A stretch of 64,000 nucleotides of DNA, from the NCBI RefSeq assembly GCF_004798935.1, contig NZ_RAHT01000001.1:682001-746000 (forward strand), given 5' to 3'. Source of the DNA: Ningiella ruwaisensis (GTDB lineage: Bacteria; Pseudomonadota; Gammaproteobacteria; Enterobacterales; Alteromonadaceae). Under the pieces are notes generated by a model, which was given only the letters and a program-made list of their open reading frames with translations, did not search any database and had not been told where the DNA came from. The position numbers were made by a program, and so were the translations under genes. Shown here one piece after another: positions 8,699-17,959 of this stretch. The stretch's first letter is position 1; each line of letters opens with the position of its first letter.

Positions 8699-10399
8699 TT
8701 ACTCGTCTTCCAATAACCAGCCGCGCACCACTTGAGCTGAAAGCTCAGGCTCATTTGCCACTAAGGCGCGGACCACTTTAAGAATATCTTCATCTTTGTT
8801 CAAATTAGGTAAGGTAAGTGAGCCGTCTGAAGCAAAACCCACTTTACTCTCGTCAAAGTCTTCACTGAGCATCGACATAGTTTCATCACCCAGATCCAGC
8901 TCTATATCATCGTCGCTGGCAACGGCGCTCATATCTGCTTCAGGGAAAATGAGGCGTTTGAGCATAGGTCGCACTACCGCAAGGATGAGGACAATAATTA
9001 CCGCAGCACCTACGAGCAATTTGAGAATTGGCATGAAGAACTCTTCTTCCCATACCTTTTGCTCTTCTGGCGCACCTAAATCAATTCGGTTAAATGGAAT
9101 GCTTACTACTTCAAGCGAATCTCCGCGGGTTACGTCAAATCCAATACCACCTTGTAACAGTCGGCGAATATTCAGTAATTCCTGTTGCGACATCGGCGTG
9201 GTAACAGGCTCGCCATCGGCTCCTACGGAACTAATATGGTCAACCGCAACTGAAACGCTTAGTCTACGTATAACGCCCGTTTGCTGTTTGGTATGACTAA
9301 TCGTTGTATCGAGTTCATAATTGCGCGTTTCGTTTTTTGTGCTGTTAGTCGGCACAGAAGAACCACCGCCATTACCGCCAACAGCATTTTCTGGAATATC
9401 TGAATCAAGAGGTGGCTGGTTAGTAAGCGCACCTGGAATACCGGCAATCACCGAGCCCACCGAGCTTTGCTCTGAAATCTGCTCGCTGCGTACCGCGGGT
9501 AAATCAGGATTGTAGCGACGCTGCGTTTGTTCTACCGATGTAAAATCCATGCTGACATCCACTTGAGCTGTATAATTACCCAAGCCCAATACCGGGATCA
9601 GAATAGAGTCAATTTTTTGGATGTATTCATCTTCGCGCTTTTTCTCAAGCTCAAATTCTTTACGCGCTCTGGCGCTCATTGAATCTTGCGAGCCTGAATT
9701 AAGCAATCGTCCGTTACTGTCGGTCACCGTAACACGAGACGGCTCCATGCCCTGAACCGCTGATGCCACTATATCAACAATTGCGTCCACTTCTTCGCCA
9801 GATAACACTGAACCTCTTGCTGGAGTCACCACAACAGTTGCACTGGCTTGTTTTTCTTTGCGAGCAAAAACGTTTTCTTTTGGTAAGGCTAATAATACGC
9901 GTGCTTTACTTACTGCATTAATATCTTCAATGGTTCGGGCAAGGGTTTGCTCACGGGCATGCTTAAGACGCTCCAATTCGACCCGCTGGCTTACTCCAAA
10001 TCCCATGTCTTGCATGATGATGTCGCTACCGCCCTGCTCTTGCAAAGTAATACCTTGTCGAACCATGCCCATACGCACATCTTTGAACTGGCTTTCGACC
10101 ACATAGATCGTGTTGCCTTCAATCTTGTATTGAATTTGGTTTTGGTCAAGATAATCAAGCGTTTCAATCATCTCCTGCGGCTGCATTTGTGCCAGAGGGC
10201 GGTACGTAGGCTCTTTTGACCATAAAAAAATAAAGATAGCGATGGCCACACAAATCACCAAAGTCACGATCATTGTCATCTGGCGTATTGTTTCAGCATT
10301 GCTTAGAGACTCGACGACGGGATTCCGACGCCCGTCTGATACTTCTTTATCGCTAATGTCTTCTGAAACGGCTAATTCGGTGCTTGCTGACTCGGCCAC
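8699..10399 (-). CDS. fliF: FliF, MS-ring protein
   Basis: 566 residues with two membrane spans: about 41-64 (TMIVTLVICVAIAIFIFLWS) and about 455-480 (LKLLVGAAVIIVLILAVVRPML). Between them is the large periplasmic region with ring-building motifs and a proline/Gly/Asn-rich loop near 330-350. The C-terminal cytoplasmic tail binds FliG. FliF is the first flagellar structure assembled, forming the MS-ring and the housing of the export gate. Follows fliE by 14 bp. Confidence 0.98.
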   Translation of the reverse strand: MAESASTELAVSEDISDKEVSDGRRNPVVESLSNAETIRQMTMIVTLVICVAIAIFIFLWSKEPTYRPLAQMQPQEMIETLDYLDQNQIQYKIEGNTIYVVESQFKDVRMGMVRQGITLQEQGGSDIIMQDMGFGVSQRVELERLKHAREQTLARTIEDINAVSKARVLLALPKENVFARKEKQASATVVVTPARGSVLSGEEVDAIVDIVASAVQGMEPSRVTVTDSNGRLLNSGSQDSMSARARKEFELEKKREDEYIQKIDSILIPVLGLGNYTAQVDVSMDFTSVEQTQRRYNPDLPAVRSEQISEQSSVGSVIAGIPGALTNQPPLDSDIPENAVGGNGGGSSVPTNSTKNETRNYELDTTISHTKQQTGVIRRLSVSVAVDHISSVGADGEPVTTPMSQQELLNIRRLLQGGIGFDVTRGDSLEVVSIPFNRIDLGAPEEQKVWEEEFFMPILKLLVGAAVIIVLILAVVRPMLKRLIFPEADMSAVASDDDIELDLGDETMSMLSEDFDESKVGFASDGSLTLPNLNKDEDILKVVRALVANEPELSAQVVRGWLLEDE

Positions 10400-10413
10400 A
10401 ACTTAGTTCCTTC

Positions 10414-10740
10414 TTATACCGGCATATTCATAATAGTTTTATATGATTCTAAAAGCTTGTTGCGCACCTGCACAGTCGCCTCAAAAGCAATTCCAGACTT
10501 TTCTTTTGCAACCATCACATCAACCAGGCTCAGGTCTGGGTCACCCATTTCAAAACGCTGTTGCAATTCGCGCGATTCGCGTTGCATGCTATTTACATTG
10601 TTTACTGCCTGCGAGAGCATGTCGGCAAATTCACTACCCGAGTTGCTAATTTCCATGCGCTGCATGGGTGCTGGCGCTGCACTTGCTTGCATGGCCATGG
10701 CCTGCATTTCTTGATAAAGCGAATTGGCTTTGACGTCCAT
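10414..10740 (-). CDS. fliE: FliE, MS ring-rod junction protein
   Basis: 108 residues, the size of FliE, ending in VRNKLLESYKTIMNMPV, the conserved C-terminus that joins the MS-ring to the rod. An in-frame ATG 21 bp upstream would add MTGEVIT; I prefer the start at 10740 (MDVKANSL) because GAGG lies 8 nt before it and the longer form consists largely of that leader sequence. First gene of the fliEFGHIJ transcription unit, with a good sigma-54 element 88 bp upstream. Confidence 0.95.
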   Translation of the reverse strand: MDVKANSLYQEMQAMAMQASAAPAPMQRMEISNSGSEFADMLSQAVNNVNSMQRESRELQQRFEMGDPDLSLVDVMVAKEKSGIAFEATVQVRNKLLESYKTIMNMPV

Positions 10741-10827
10741 CGTAATTACCTCACCCGTCATATTATTGATGTCATTTGGACAAAGGCGCCTGTTTCATGG
10801 CGCTTAGCCTAAGTTATTGAAGGCTAT

Positions 10828-10842
10828 GCAATGGCAATGCCA
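10828..10842 (-). promoter_or_regulatory. candidate sigma-54 promoter of fliE operon
   Basis: The minus strand reads TGGCATTGCCATTGC: GG and GC are exactly 10 bp apart and TTGC at -12 is perfect. Predicted start of transcription is near 10816, giving a leader of about 76 nt before the fliE ATG. In Vibrio and Pseudomonas the fliE operon is a sigma-54 class II target of FlrA/FleQ, which fits. Confidence 0.7.
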
Positions 10843-10951
10843 TTTATGGTTGCATGTGGCAAAATATGGCGAATAGACGGCAAAGGCTTGCAGGATGAGC
10901 TTTGCTGGTAAATAAATAGACGAGCTTAAAAAAATTTTTTACAAATATAGT

Positions 10952-10982
10952 TTGACCCTCACGCAAGGTGATACTTCATGAT
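10952..10982 (+). promoter_or_regulatory. MerR-type promoter with 19-bp spacer, upstream of the merR gene
   Basis: TTGACC (10952-10957) and CATGAT (10977-10982) are separated by 19 bp, the overlong spacer characteristic of promoters activated by MerR-family regulators through DNA distortion. The spacer contains the short inverted repeat TCAC-N5-GTGA (10960-10972). An imperfect hairpin (10983-11005) follows at the probable transcript start. The placement 60 bp before the regulator gene suggests autoregulation. Confidence 0.55.
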
Positions 10983-11041
10983 GGTTTTCTCAATAGAGAA
11001 AAACCGTTAGTAGAAAAAGACTGGGTTAATCAGGTTACAAA

Positions 11042-11839
11042 ATGAATGATAAAGGTAAATACAGCGTAGGACAGTTAAGTAAGTTAAGTGGTGTCAGTGT
11101 GCGAACACTGCATTTTTACGACGAGAAAAACGTACTCAAAGCCAAAAGAGATAATAATGGCTATCGCTTTTACTCAAATTATGATGCTGCTCTTCTGCAA
11201 CAAATCATCGTCTATCGACAAATGGATATGCCCTTAGATGAGATTGCCTCCATCATCCAAGCTGATGACTTCGACTTGCTCAGCGTTCTGCAAAAGCAGC
11301 ACCAACTACTAACAAAACGTCGAAATGACACTGAGAAAATGATTGAACGAATCGAGGTATCTATGAAAATAGCAAGAGGCGAAGCAAATTTGGATGTACT
11401 TTTTGAAGGCTTACCATCAGCTAAAGTCAAAAAGTGGAAATCTGATATAAAGGAGCATGAAACTGGCGAGAAGGTTTTAGAGGTGTACGGCAAAATTTCT
11501 GATGATGACATTCATGCCTTAAAGCATGTTGCTGATGAGTGGACAGAACGCTATTTAAAAGTAACGCATCTCCCTGTTAACGATAAAAAGGTGCAGGAAC
11601 TCATGGAAGAAGCTTACGTTATGATGAATCGCATGTACTATCAAAGCGTTGATAATTTTGAAGGCTTGAATTACGCCTTATTAAAAGCCTGCAACGAAGA
11701 AGGCAGACAAGACGAAGTCGTCGTCGATATTTATGAAACTTATCAACAAGGCATGGCAGAACATTATTTTGATGCCATGGACTATTTTGCCGAGCATTAT
11801 TTGAAAGGCAATGAAGATAAGTATGCCCTATTGAAGTGA
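11042..11839 (+). CDS. MerR-family regulator with TipAS-type ligand-binding domain
   Basis: 265 residues. Residues about 6-75 form a MerR winged helix-turn-helix (YSVGQLSKLSGVSVRTLHFY, then RDNNGYRFYSNYD). A dimerisation helix follows (about 80-125), then a TipAS-like all-helical domain (about 145-260) with the repeated helices found in regulators that bind thiopeptide or other hydrophobic drugs. Likely a transcription activator that responds to a bound small molecule; the ligand cannot be told from sequence. It lies on the plus strand against the direction of the flagellar genes and has its own MerR-type promoter. Together with vapBC it interrupts the usual flrC-fliE adjacency. Confidence 0.88.
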   Translation: MNDKGKYSVGQLSKLSGVSVRTLHFYDEKNVLKAKRDNNGYRFYSNYDAALLQQIIVYRQMDMPLDEIASIIQADDFDLLSVLQKQHQLLTKRRNDTEKMIERIEVSMKIARGEANLDVLFEGLPSAKVKKWKSDIKEHETGEKVLEVYGKISDDDIHALKHVADEWTERYLKVTHLPVNDKKVQELMEEAYVMMNRMYYQSVDNFEGLNYALLKACNEEGRQDEVVVDIYETYQQGMAEHYFDAMDYFAEHYLKGNEDKYALLK

Positions 11840-11914
11840 CATCTTTTGATTCAAACTTGACTTTATTATTCGCATACTTGTACCTACGTCTTTTTTAGTT
11901 GCAAATAAATAAAC

Positions 11915-11929
11915 TTGTAGATGCTACAA
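11915..11929. promoter_or_regulatory. inverted repeat in vapBC promoter region
   Basis: TTGTAG-ATG-CTACAA, a perfect 6-bp inverted repeat with a 3-nt spacer, 50 bp before vapB. Together with the longer palindrome at 11943-11969 it may form an operator pair for the VapBC complex. Inferred from position; no binding site consensus is known to me for this VapB. Confidence 0.4.
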
Positions 11930-11942
11930 AACGAAACTATTA

Positions 11943-11969
11943 TGTGTATAAAAATAAAATTTATACACA
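11943..11969. promoter_or_regulatory. palindromic operator candidate directly upstream of vapB
   Basis: A perfect 10-bp inverted repeat, TGTGTATAAA and TTTATACACA around a 7-nt AT spacer, ends 9 bp before the vapB ATG and overlaps AT-rich DNA that could serve as the -10 region. Type II antitoxins commonly repress their own operon by binding such palindromes. AAGGTG at its right edge is the likely ribosome binding site. Confidence 0.6.
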
Positions 11970-11978
11970 AGGTGCTTT

Positions 11979-12173
11979 ATGCGAACTAATATTGTTATTG
12001 ATGATGATTTAATGGCGCAGGCAATAAAAGCGACTGGCCTTCAGACTAAGAAAGATGTTGTTGAACAAGGCTTAAAGCTACTAATAGAGCGAAAAAAACA
12101 GCAGTCAATAAGGACATTGAGGGGAAAAATTGATTGGGAAGGTAACCTTGATGAAATGAGAGAAAGCGGTTGA
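11979..12173 (+). CDS. vapB: VapB-family antitoxin (type II)
   Basis: 64 residues: MRTNIVIDDDLMAQAIKATG begins a ribbon-helix-helix DNA-binding domain, followed by KKDVVEQGLKLLIERKKQQ and a C-terminal tail (IDWEGNLDEMRESG) that would bind and block the toxin. This is the VapB/DUF2191-like pattern. The stop codon overlaps the vapC start in the four bases TTGA, so the pair is translationally coupled with the antitoxin first, the usual arrangement. Confidence 0.9.
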   Translation: MRTNIVIDDDLMAQAIKATGLQTKKDVVEQGLKLLIERKKQQSIRTLRGKIDWEGNLDEMRESG

Positions 12174-12565
12174 TTATTGCCGATACTAGTGTCTGGGTTG
12201 ACTATTTAAACGGAACGATGAATACCCAGACAGACCTTCTCGATCAGTGCCTGTTGGATGGCACTGTCGCGATGGGAGATTTGATTTTGCTTGAGATTCT
12301 GCAGGGAATAAAAGATGACAAACAGTTTGAAACGGTTAAAAGTAAGTTATCTCTTTTAGAGCAACATTCAATGCTAAATCACGGTCTTGCTTTGAAAAGC
12401 GCGCAAAACTATCGAAAACTACGAAAAAAAGGGATCACGATTAGAAAGACAAATGACGTGATCATCGCCTCTTTCTGCATCCAGCAACACATTTCTTTGC
12501 TATTTACCGACCGTGATTTTATGCCGTTTGTAAAGCATCTTAAGTTGAAGCCGGTTTTGTTCTGA
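12170..12565 (+). CDS. vapC: VapC-family PIN-domain ribonuclease toxin
   Basis: 131 residues beginning MIIADTSVWVDYLNG, the PIN-domain start with its first catalytic Asp (residue 5). Further acidic residues expected in the active site appear in LILLEILQGI (Glu), KTNDVIIASFC (Asp) and LLFTDRDF (Asp). PIN toxins cleave RNA, often tRNA or rRNA, when the antitoxin is degraded. The start codon is TTG, overlapping the vapB stop. The catalytic residues look intact, so the toxin is probably functional. Confidence 0.9.
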   Translation: MIIADTSVWVDYLNGTMNTQTDLLDQCLLDGTVAMGDLILLEILQGIKDDKQFETVKSKLSLLEQHSMLNHGLALKSAQNYRKLRKKGITIRKTNDVIIASFCIQQHISLLFTDRDFMPFVKHLKLKPVLF

Positions 12566-12752
12566 AACTTCAATTACTATAATTTTAAAAAAAATCTAGC
12601 GAACGAAGGTAACACGGTTGTAGCAATAGTTTCGGTAGCAATATTACGTTACTGAAATGCCTATCGAGTATCAGGCAATGTCTAGTTTAGTCGGACTTTT
12701 AATTCAATTTATCAAATTGCGTCTAAAAAAATTATAAGCACAAGTAATAACT

Positions 12753-12781
12753 AAAAAAAAGCCGCTCCAAATTAGAGCGGC
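12753..12781 (-). terminator. rho-independent terminator after flrC
   Basis: GCCGCTC-N7-GAGCGGC hairpin followed, in the minus direction, by eight T residues. It lies about 40 bp after the flrC stop and closes the flrBC transcript; it also separates it from the oppositely transcribed vapBC. Confidence 0.88.
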
Positions 12782-12822
12782 AATAGGGATCGACATCCAT
12801 ATCCTTCTGCTTACAAAAACCT

Positions 12823-14202
12823 TTAATTGGGTACTTCGATACCTGATTCGCGCATTTTCGCGAGCTTGTATCGTAAGGTTCGTGGGCTGATACCCAGCTT
12901 TTCGGCAACGTCTTTACGTTTTCCGTTATAAGCCTGAAGCGCATCCAATATAATTTGATGCTCCTGGTATTTAAGCTCTGAACCTAATAACTTTTTATCG
13001 GCATCTTCACTGCTCTCTTGAGCAGAAAATGCAGGTGTTGTTGAAAAACCTGACTTTGCGGTTTCAAAAATGGATTCAGCGGGCTCTATTAATAAATCGC
13101 TGGCATCAATGATGCCGTTTTCTGCCAGAATGAGAGCACGTTGGATCACGTTTTCCAATTCTCGGACATTTCCCGGCCAGGCATGGCTTAGCAATTTATG
13201 CTGAGCAGAGGGCGTCAACTCACTTATTGCTATACTTTGCTGCTTGCTGTGGCGAGCAATCATGTGATTTGCCAAAGGCAAAATGTCGCCTTTGCGCTGA
13301 GCAAGCGGTAACCAGGTAATTGGAAACACGTTTAACCGATAGTATAAATCCTCTCTAAATTTGCCTTGCGCTACCGCCTCTTTTAAATCTCGGTTGCTGG
13401 TTGCAATAACGCGTACATTTAAGGAAATGGTTTTGCGTCCGCCTAAACGCTCTACTTCACGCTCTTGCAACACACGAAGCAATTTAGCCTGTAAGGCTAA
13501 ATCCATTTCAGTGATTTCATCTAAAAGCAGCGTGCCGTCTTGCGCTTGTTCAAACTTACCAGGGCAGGCTTGGATAGCGCCTGTAAAGGCACCCTTTTCA
13601 TAACCAAATAAGGTGGCTTCAAGCATATTTTCCGGGATCGCGGCGCAATTGATCGCCACAAATGGACATTCGTTTCGATTCGACTGATCATGGATATACC
13701 TCGAAATCACTTCTTTACCTGAACCACTTGGACCAAGCACCATAACCGTCGCATCTGATTTAGCGACTTTTCGAGCGAGACTTAACATATTCATGCTGCT
13801 TTCGTCGCCCACTACGGGGTTGGTTGATTCAACACGCTGTGCTGGCGCATAGCGTCCCACCAAATTAAGCAGCACCTGCGGTGCAAACGGTTTTGACAAA
13901 TAGTCTGTTGCCCCGTCCCGCATCGCCTGAATGGCATCGTTGATATTGGCATAAGCGGTCATTAATATCATTGGCAACTTTGGATACTTCTTTTTGACAC
14001 TTTTTAAAAGCGACAAACCGTCCATTCCCTGCATTTGAATATCGCTCACTACCAGATCGAATTCATTTTCAGACAGTTTAATCATGGCAGATTCGGCACT
14101 TTCAACAGGAGTGACTTGATAGCCACCAAGCAACAAAGTATCCACTAAGGCCTCTCGTAATCCGTGATCGTCTTCTACGATAAGAACTTTGGTTTTTGTC
14201 AT
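12823..14202 (-). CDS. flrC: FlrC, sigma-54-dependent flagellar response regulator
   Basis: 459 residues: receiver domain (1-120) with phosphoacceptor Asp54 in VVSDIQMQGMDG; AAA+ domain with Walker A GPSGSGKE (157-164) and the sigma-54-contacting loop GAFTGA (204-209); and a C-terminal Fis-type helix-turn-helix (RKDVAEKLGISPRTLRYKLAK). FlrC is phosphorylated by FlrB and activates class III genes (hook, basal body, some flagellin promoters) with sigma-54. It overlaps the flrB stop by 4 bp. Normally flrC is directly followed by fliE; here merR and vapBC lie between. Confidence 0.95.
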   Translation of the reverse strand: MTKTKVLIVEDDHGLREALVDTLLLGGYQVTPVESAESAMIKLSENEFDLVVSDIQMQGMDGLSLLKSVKKKYPKLPMILMTAYANINDAIQAMRDGATDYLSKPFAPQVLLNLVGRYAPAQRVESTNPVVGDESSMNMLSLARKVAKSDATVMVLGPSGSGKEVISRYIHDQSNRNECPFVAINCAAIPENMLEATLFGYEKGAFTGAIQACPGKFEQAQDGTLLLDEITEMDLALQAKLLRVLQEREVERLGGRKTISLNVRVIATSNRDLKEAVAQGKFREDLYYRLNVFPITWLPLAQRKGDILPLANHMIARHSKQQSIAISELTPSAQHKLLSHAWPGNVRELENVIQRALILAENGIIDASDLLIEPAESIFETAKSGFSTTPAFSAQESSEDADKKLLGSELKYQEHQIILDALQAYNGKRKDVAEKLGISPRTLRYKLAKMRESGIEVPN

Positions 14203-15533
14203 GCTCTGACTCCTTGCTTGCTTGTTTCAAATGGGTTTTGTTCGGCGGTATCTGGCCTTGATTTTTGTGTACGCTTTGCGCTAAGTTGCTCAACGTTTGT
14301 GTTTTGAAATGCGACTTGCGATGTCATTTGTGACGCAACTGGCACGTATATGCTAAATTGCGCACCTTGTTGATCACTTCGGTTTTGACACTTCACAAAA
14401 CCTTTGTGTGACTGAGCAACGGTTTTGACAACGGCCAGACCTAAACCGGTACCTTGCGATTTGGTTGTATAAAAAGGTTCAAAGATCCGCTGCAGTTCCT
14501 CTTCAGATATCCCCGGACCGCTGTCTTTAACTTCAAAGTTGATAAAAGGCTTGTTTTCAAAGCTGACTTCACTAGCCGTCAATTCAACATGGGCTTGAGA
14601 ACCCTTATTACTGTTTTTGCGGGCGCTATCAAGAGTATCCGTTGTTGCCTGATTTGTGCTTATTGCTTGTAAAGCATTGCCAAGCAAATTACCTATTGCG
14701 CCTGACAAAGCAGTAATATTGCATAATAGCGGCGCATTCTTGGCTTTGTTTGTAACACTCAATTTAGTGTTAGCCTGTGCAAACTGAGCCTCCAGATTAT
14801 GCACGCTGGCATTTATCACATCAGAACTTGTCATTGATTTGACGATTTGATTGTCTCCGCTTTTGGCAAAGAGCAGCATATCGTTAACTTGCGCTTCTAA
14901 GTCTTTTAAACGCAGAATAAGCTTTTCACTAAACCTTGAAGACATTGAATCATTAGGCTGAACGCTTTTGATATTTTCTGCATAAAGCATGGCAGATGAA
15001 AGCGGTGTTCTAACCTGATGCGCGAGAGATGCCACCATTTTTCCAAGCGACGATAAGCGCTGCATGTGGCTCATGCGAGACTGAAGCTGTCGTGTTTCAG
15101 TCAAATCAGTGATCACTATCAACTGACCTTTTTCTTCTGTCAAAGGAGAGATATCAATTTTGACGCGCTTCCCATTTCGCATAGACACTTCATGACCATC
15201 GTCAGCTTTTGGCGTAAAGGCACGATGAATAACATCCCGCCATAATTCGCCCTCAAGCGGCTCGTCGAGCAAGCTACTGGCTTGCTGATTCGCCAAGGTA
15301 ATAATCCCGCGATGGTCCAATACAACCACGCCAGCAGGCATGATAGACACCAAATGAGAAAATCGATTGGGATTATGCGAACTGTCTTCAGTCGATGGAT
15401 TGTTGGCTTTATCAAGCGCCGTGCGTTGAGCATATACGTCACGAATAGACGGTGCCATTGTATAGCTAACCGTTTTACCTTGTTGATGAAGGCCTTCGTG
15501 GGCATTGAATGATAATGTTGACATATACTGCAT
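14199..15533 (-). CDS. flrB: FlrB, flagellar sensor histidine kinase
   Basis: 444 residues without membrane segments: a PAS-like domain (about 55-145), a HisKA domain with the phosphorylated His at 172 (SLAHQVRTPLSS) and an ATPase domain with the N box (NLLGNALQAIS) and G boxes (DSGPGISEEEL, GTGLGLAVVK). FlrB is the cytoplasmic kinase for FlrC. Ends in a basic, low-complexity tail. A start three codons downstream (MSTLSF) is possible. A sigma-54 element 28 bp upstream fits control of flrBC by FlrA. Confidence 0.95.
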   Translation of the reverse strand: MQYMSTLSFNAHEGLHQQGKTVSYTMAPSIRDVYAQRTALDKANNPSTEDSSHNPNRFSHLVSIMPAGVVVLDHRGIITLANQQASSLLDEPLEGELWRDVIHRAFTPKADDGHEVSMRNGKRVKIDISPLTEEKGQLIVITDLTETRQLQSRMSHMQRLSSLGKMVASLAHQVRTPLSSAMLYAENIKSVQPNDSMSSRFSEKLILRLKDLEAQVNDMLLFAKSGDNQIVKSMTSSDVINASVHNLEAQFAQANTKLSVTNKAKNAPLLCNITALSGAIGNLLGNALQAISTNQATTDTLDSARKNSNKGSQAHVELTASEVSFENKPFINFEVKDSGPGISEEELQRIFEPFYTTKSQGTGLGLAVVKTVAQSHKGFVKCQNRSDQQGAQFSIYVPVASQMTSQVAFQNTNVEQLSAKRTQKSRPDTAEQNPFETSKQGVRA

Positions 15534-15560
15534 ACTCTAATTCACGATTACGTGGAGTAA

Positions 15561-15577
15561 TGCATCCTATATGCCAA
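15561..15577 (-). promoter_or_regulatory. candidate sigma-54 promoter of flrBC
   Basis: The minus strand reads TTGGCATATAGGATGCA, with GG and GC 10 bp apart. It lies in the 134-bp gap between flrA and flrB, predicting a very short leader. In Vibrio flrBC is a class II operon activated by FlrA with sigma-54, the same logic. Confidence 0.7.
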
Positions 15578-15667
15578 CATTTTTTCTATTATTTACAACA
15601 ACTTAAGCTAAACTGATTTTTTGACGCTGTCAAAATGATGGCATTTTGAAGCTATAAAGCCGGTTTG

Positions 15668-17137
15668 TTATTCGCTCTCGTCGGTTTCTTTCTGACGAAC
15701 AATTTCGTACTTACGCATTTTTTCAACAAGCGTGGTTCTGCGCATACCCAGTTGGTCTGCTGCGCGAGCCACCACCCAATCCTGTTTATCAAGCGCTTGA
15801 CGAATAAGGCTTATTTCCAGGTCAGAAAGGTATTCTTTGAGATTCACGCCATCGTTCGGCAACTGTGTATCTGAAGCAGTGGGTAAATTCGCATCCGTAC
15901 TAATAGGATTCGCTTCAGCATATTTAAACATCGCAGTAATGGCGTCGCGCTCGGCGTTTTCATCCTGTTGCGCTGCCGCAAGCGGCTGTTGCTGTCCATC
16001 ATCATCATATTGATATTTGTGTGGTAGATGCTCCACATCAATCACCTGCTTAGGATGCAGTATTGAAAGCCTTTCCACTAAATTCGATAGTTCTCGAACG
16101 TTACCCGGCCAGTCGTGAGCCATTAATGAACGCATGGCACTTTGGGTAAATCGCACAGCATCCTGTTTGCTGTTTTCAAGTCGCGAAGCCAATTCTTGAA
16201 GTAAAAGTGGGATGTCTTGAGCCCGCTCTCGCAGTGCCGGCGACTCAATTGGAAATACGTTTAAGCGATAAAATAAATCTTCTCTGAATTTACCTTGTGC
16301 AATCATGTCTTCTAAATTACGGTGAGTGGCAGCAATAATGCGCACATCACATTGCATGGTCTTTGTGCCACCTACCCGCTCAAATATCCGCTCTTGTAAA
16401 ACGCGAAGAAGCTTAACCTGCATTTGCAAAGGCATATCACCAATTTCGTCCAAAAACAGGGTTCCACCTTCTGCCATTTCAAAACGGCCTTTACGGGCGC
16501 TAATCGCGCCGGTAAAGGCGCCTTTTTCATGACCAAACAATTCGCTTTCTAACAAATCACCGGGAATAGCGCCACAGTTAACCGGCACAAATGGCCCCTT
16601 TTGACGCTTGGACATGTAGTGAACGTTTCGCGCGATCACTTCTTTGCCCGTACCTGATTCACCTAAAATCAGCACGTTTGCTTCTACCGGGGCAACTTGC
16701 TCGATTAAGTCACGCACGTCAGTAATGCCGCGACTGTTTCCAACCAAGCTTCTGAAAAGTTTGGTTTTACCCGACACAAGAGTATCCAGAGGTCGATTGG
16801 CGGTGTAGTAATCATGACTTTTTTGTAAAAGCTCAGTCAGATTTGGATAAGTAACAGGTTCAAATAAGGAGCCAAGTAGGTTTTTAAACTCTCGTTCGCC
16901 ACTTAGTTGAAAGCCAATATTAATAAAAGGAACTTCAGGAAATTTTTCTATCACGTCTTCAGCAACTTCGGGCATTTCACCATCAATAAGTACCGCAGAC
17001 CAGTTATCTCCTTTACCGATAATTTTCAAGCAGTCTGCATAACCAGTATGACGTGTATTTTCACCTAAAAAGGTCAAAATGATATTAAGGTGGTCAATGC
17101 GAGTCTGATTGTCGCTGATGATCAAGATATCACTCAT
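15668..17137 (-). CDS. flrA: FlrA (FleQ-type), master sigma-54 activator of flagellar genes
   Basis: 489 residues: an atypical receiver-like N-terminal domain (1-120), an AAA+ domain with Walker A GESGTGKE (159-166), GAFTGA at 206-211 and the Walker B region [12 protein letters not shown], and a Fis-type helix-turn-helix near the C-terminus ([22 protein letters not shown]). In the FleQ/FlrA family this regulator starts the flagellar cascade and can be inhibited by cyclic-di-GMP; the sequence alone does not prove that here. Transcribed alone and convergent with nothing downstream except flrB, 134 bp away. Confidence 0.95.
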   Translation of the reverse strand: MSDILIISDNQTRIDHLNIILTFLGENTRHTGYADCLKIIGKGDNWSAVLIDGEMPEVAEDVIEKFPEVPFINIGFQLSGEREFKNLLGSLFEPVTYPNLTELLQKSHDYYTANRPLDTLVSGKTKLFRSLVGNSRGITDVRDLIEQVAPVEANVLILGESGTGKEVIARNVHYMSKRQKGPFVPVNCGAIPGDLLESELFGHEKGAFTGAISARKGRFEMAEGGTLFLDEIGDMPLQMQVKLLRVLQERIFERVGGTKTMQCDVRIIAATHRNLEDMIAQGKFREDLFYRLNVFPIESPALRERAQDIPLLLQELASRLENSKQDAVRFTQSAMRSLMAHDWPGNVRELSNLVERLSILHPKQVIDVEHLPHKYQYDDDGQQQPLAAAQQDENAERDAITAMFKYAEANPISTDANLPTASDTQLPNDGVNLKEYLSDLEISLIRQALDKQDWVVARAADQLGMRRTTLVEKMRKYEIVRQKETDESE

Positions 17138-17385
17138 TGCTTACGCTTATTTCCATATTCTTTTTTTATTCGTGGGATATTACCCAAAACCTATACGTAA
17201 TCATACTACTAAATACCTATAATGAAAAACATAAGGCATGGAAGGCGTTAAAAGGTGCAAGTATCGCGGTCCTTCAACATCTATTTAATCTGTTTAAAGC
17301 GACGATAAAATCGATACCAATTTTTGCGTATTCCGCATTTCGATAGGGTAAAATACATCTCGTTAAATCAATGCGGAGTCAGTTT

Positions 17386-17583
17386 ATGTTCGAGTATTTT
17401 ATGTTGTTTCTATTCGCTTCTATGCACATTACGTTTGCAATAAAAGCCGCAACAAGCCGAGTGCTAATCAATAAAAACAAACGGGCAAAATGGGTAGTCT
17501 TATCCTTGGTTTTTGGTTTTGTCGGTCATTTTATTTACTATTCGCTGCAACTTGATGATGAGTATCAAGCTTTACGTAGCTAA
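17386..17583 (+). CDS. small membrane protein, PLDc_N-like
   Basis: About 65 residues with two hydrophobic segments (MLFLFASMHITFAI and WVVLSLVFGFVGHFIYYSL) separated by a basic linker (NKNKRAK). The layout, and the GHFIYY ending of the second segment, resemble the phospholipase-D N-terminal (PLDc_N) two-helix domain found alone in small membrane proteins. Start chosen at 17386 because GGAG lies 7 nt upstream; an ATG 15 bp earlier lacks one. Function unknown; it sits divergently beside flrA at the edge of an accessory segment. Confidence 0.55.
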   Translation: MFEYFMLFLFASMHITFAIKAATSRVLINKNKRAKWVVLSLVFGFVGHFIYYSLQLDDEYQALRS

Positions 17584-17695
17584 AACCTATTTATTAAGGA
17601 AACTTGCGTCGCGAAATTTGTATCGCAATATTCCTCAGCTACACATTACTGCCATGCAGTTGAGGTTTCTCGCTGCATGATTCCTATCAAATAAT

Positions 17696-17959
17696 TTAGT
17701 ATTGCTCTATTTTTGCAATATTCTGGCGACATGACGCCAAGTAAGCCTCTCCGAAAAGATTCAAATGATTAAGATTGTGATAAAGGTTGTAGATGTGTTT
17801 TTTAATATGATAAAGGTCACTGAGGGGAGCATGCGCGTTGTAGCTCTCATAAAAGACTGAGAGAAAACCACCAAATAGCTCCGTCATGGCAATATCCACC
17901 TCTCTGTCACCATAATAAATTGCAGGATCAATAAGCAATAAAATCGCTAGAGAAGATTA
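17696..17959 (-). pseudogene. fructosamine-3-kinase family remnant (C-terminal 80 residues)
   Basis: The open frame encodes LLIDPAIYYGDREVDIAMTE, continuing to LYNLYHNLNHLNLFG near its end. These are the Asp-containing metal-binding segment and the C-terminal helices of fructosamine-3-kinase (YniA-type) proteins, normally about 290 residues long. The N-terminal ATP-binding and catalytic parts are absent: a stop codon in frame at 17957-17959 and the DUF4345 gene occupy the place where they should be. Translation could only begin at a TTG (17938). I read this as a deletion remnant, not a working kinase. It overlaps the end of the next gene by a few bases. Confidence 0.85.

Noticed and set aside
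17137-17346. Plus-strand open frame of 69 codons upstream of the small membrane protein
   Set aside because: Composition is AT-driven, there is no ribosome site, and it overlaps the probable flrA promoter region.
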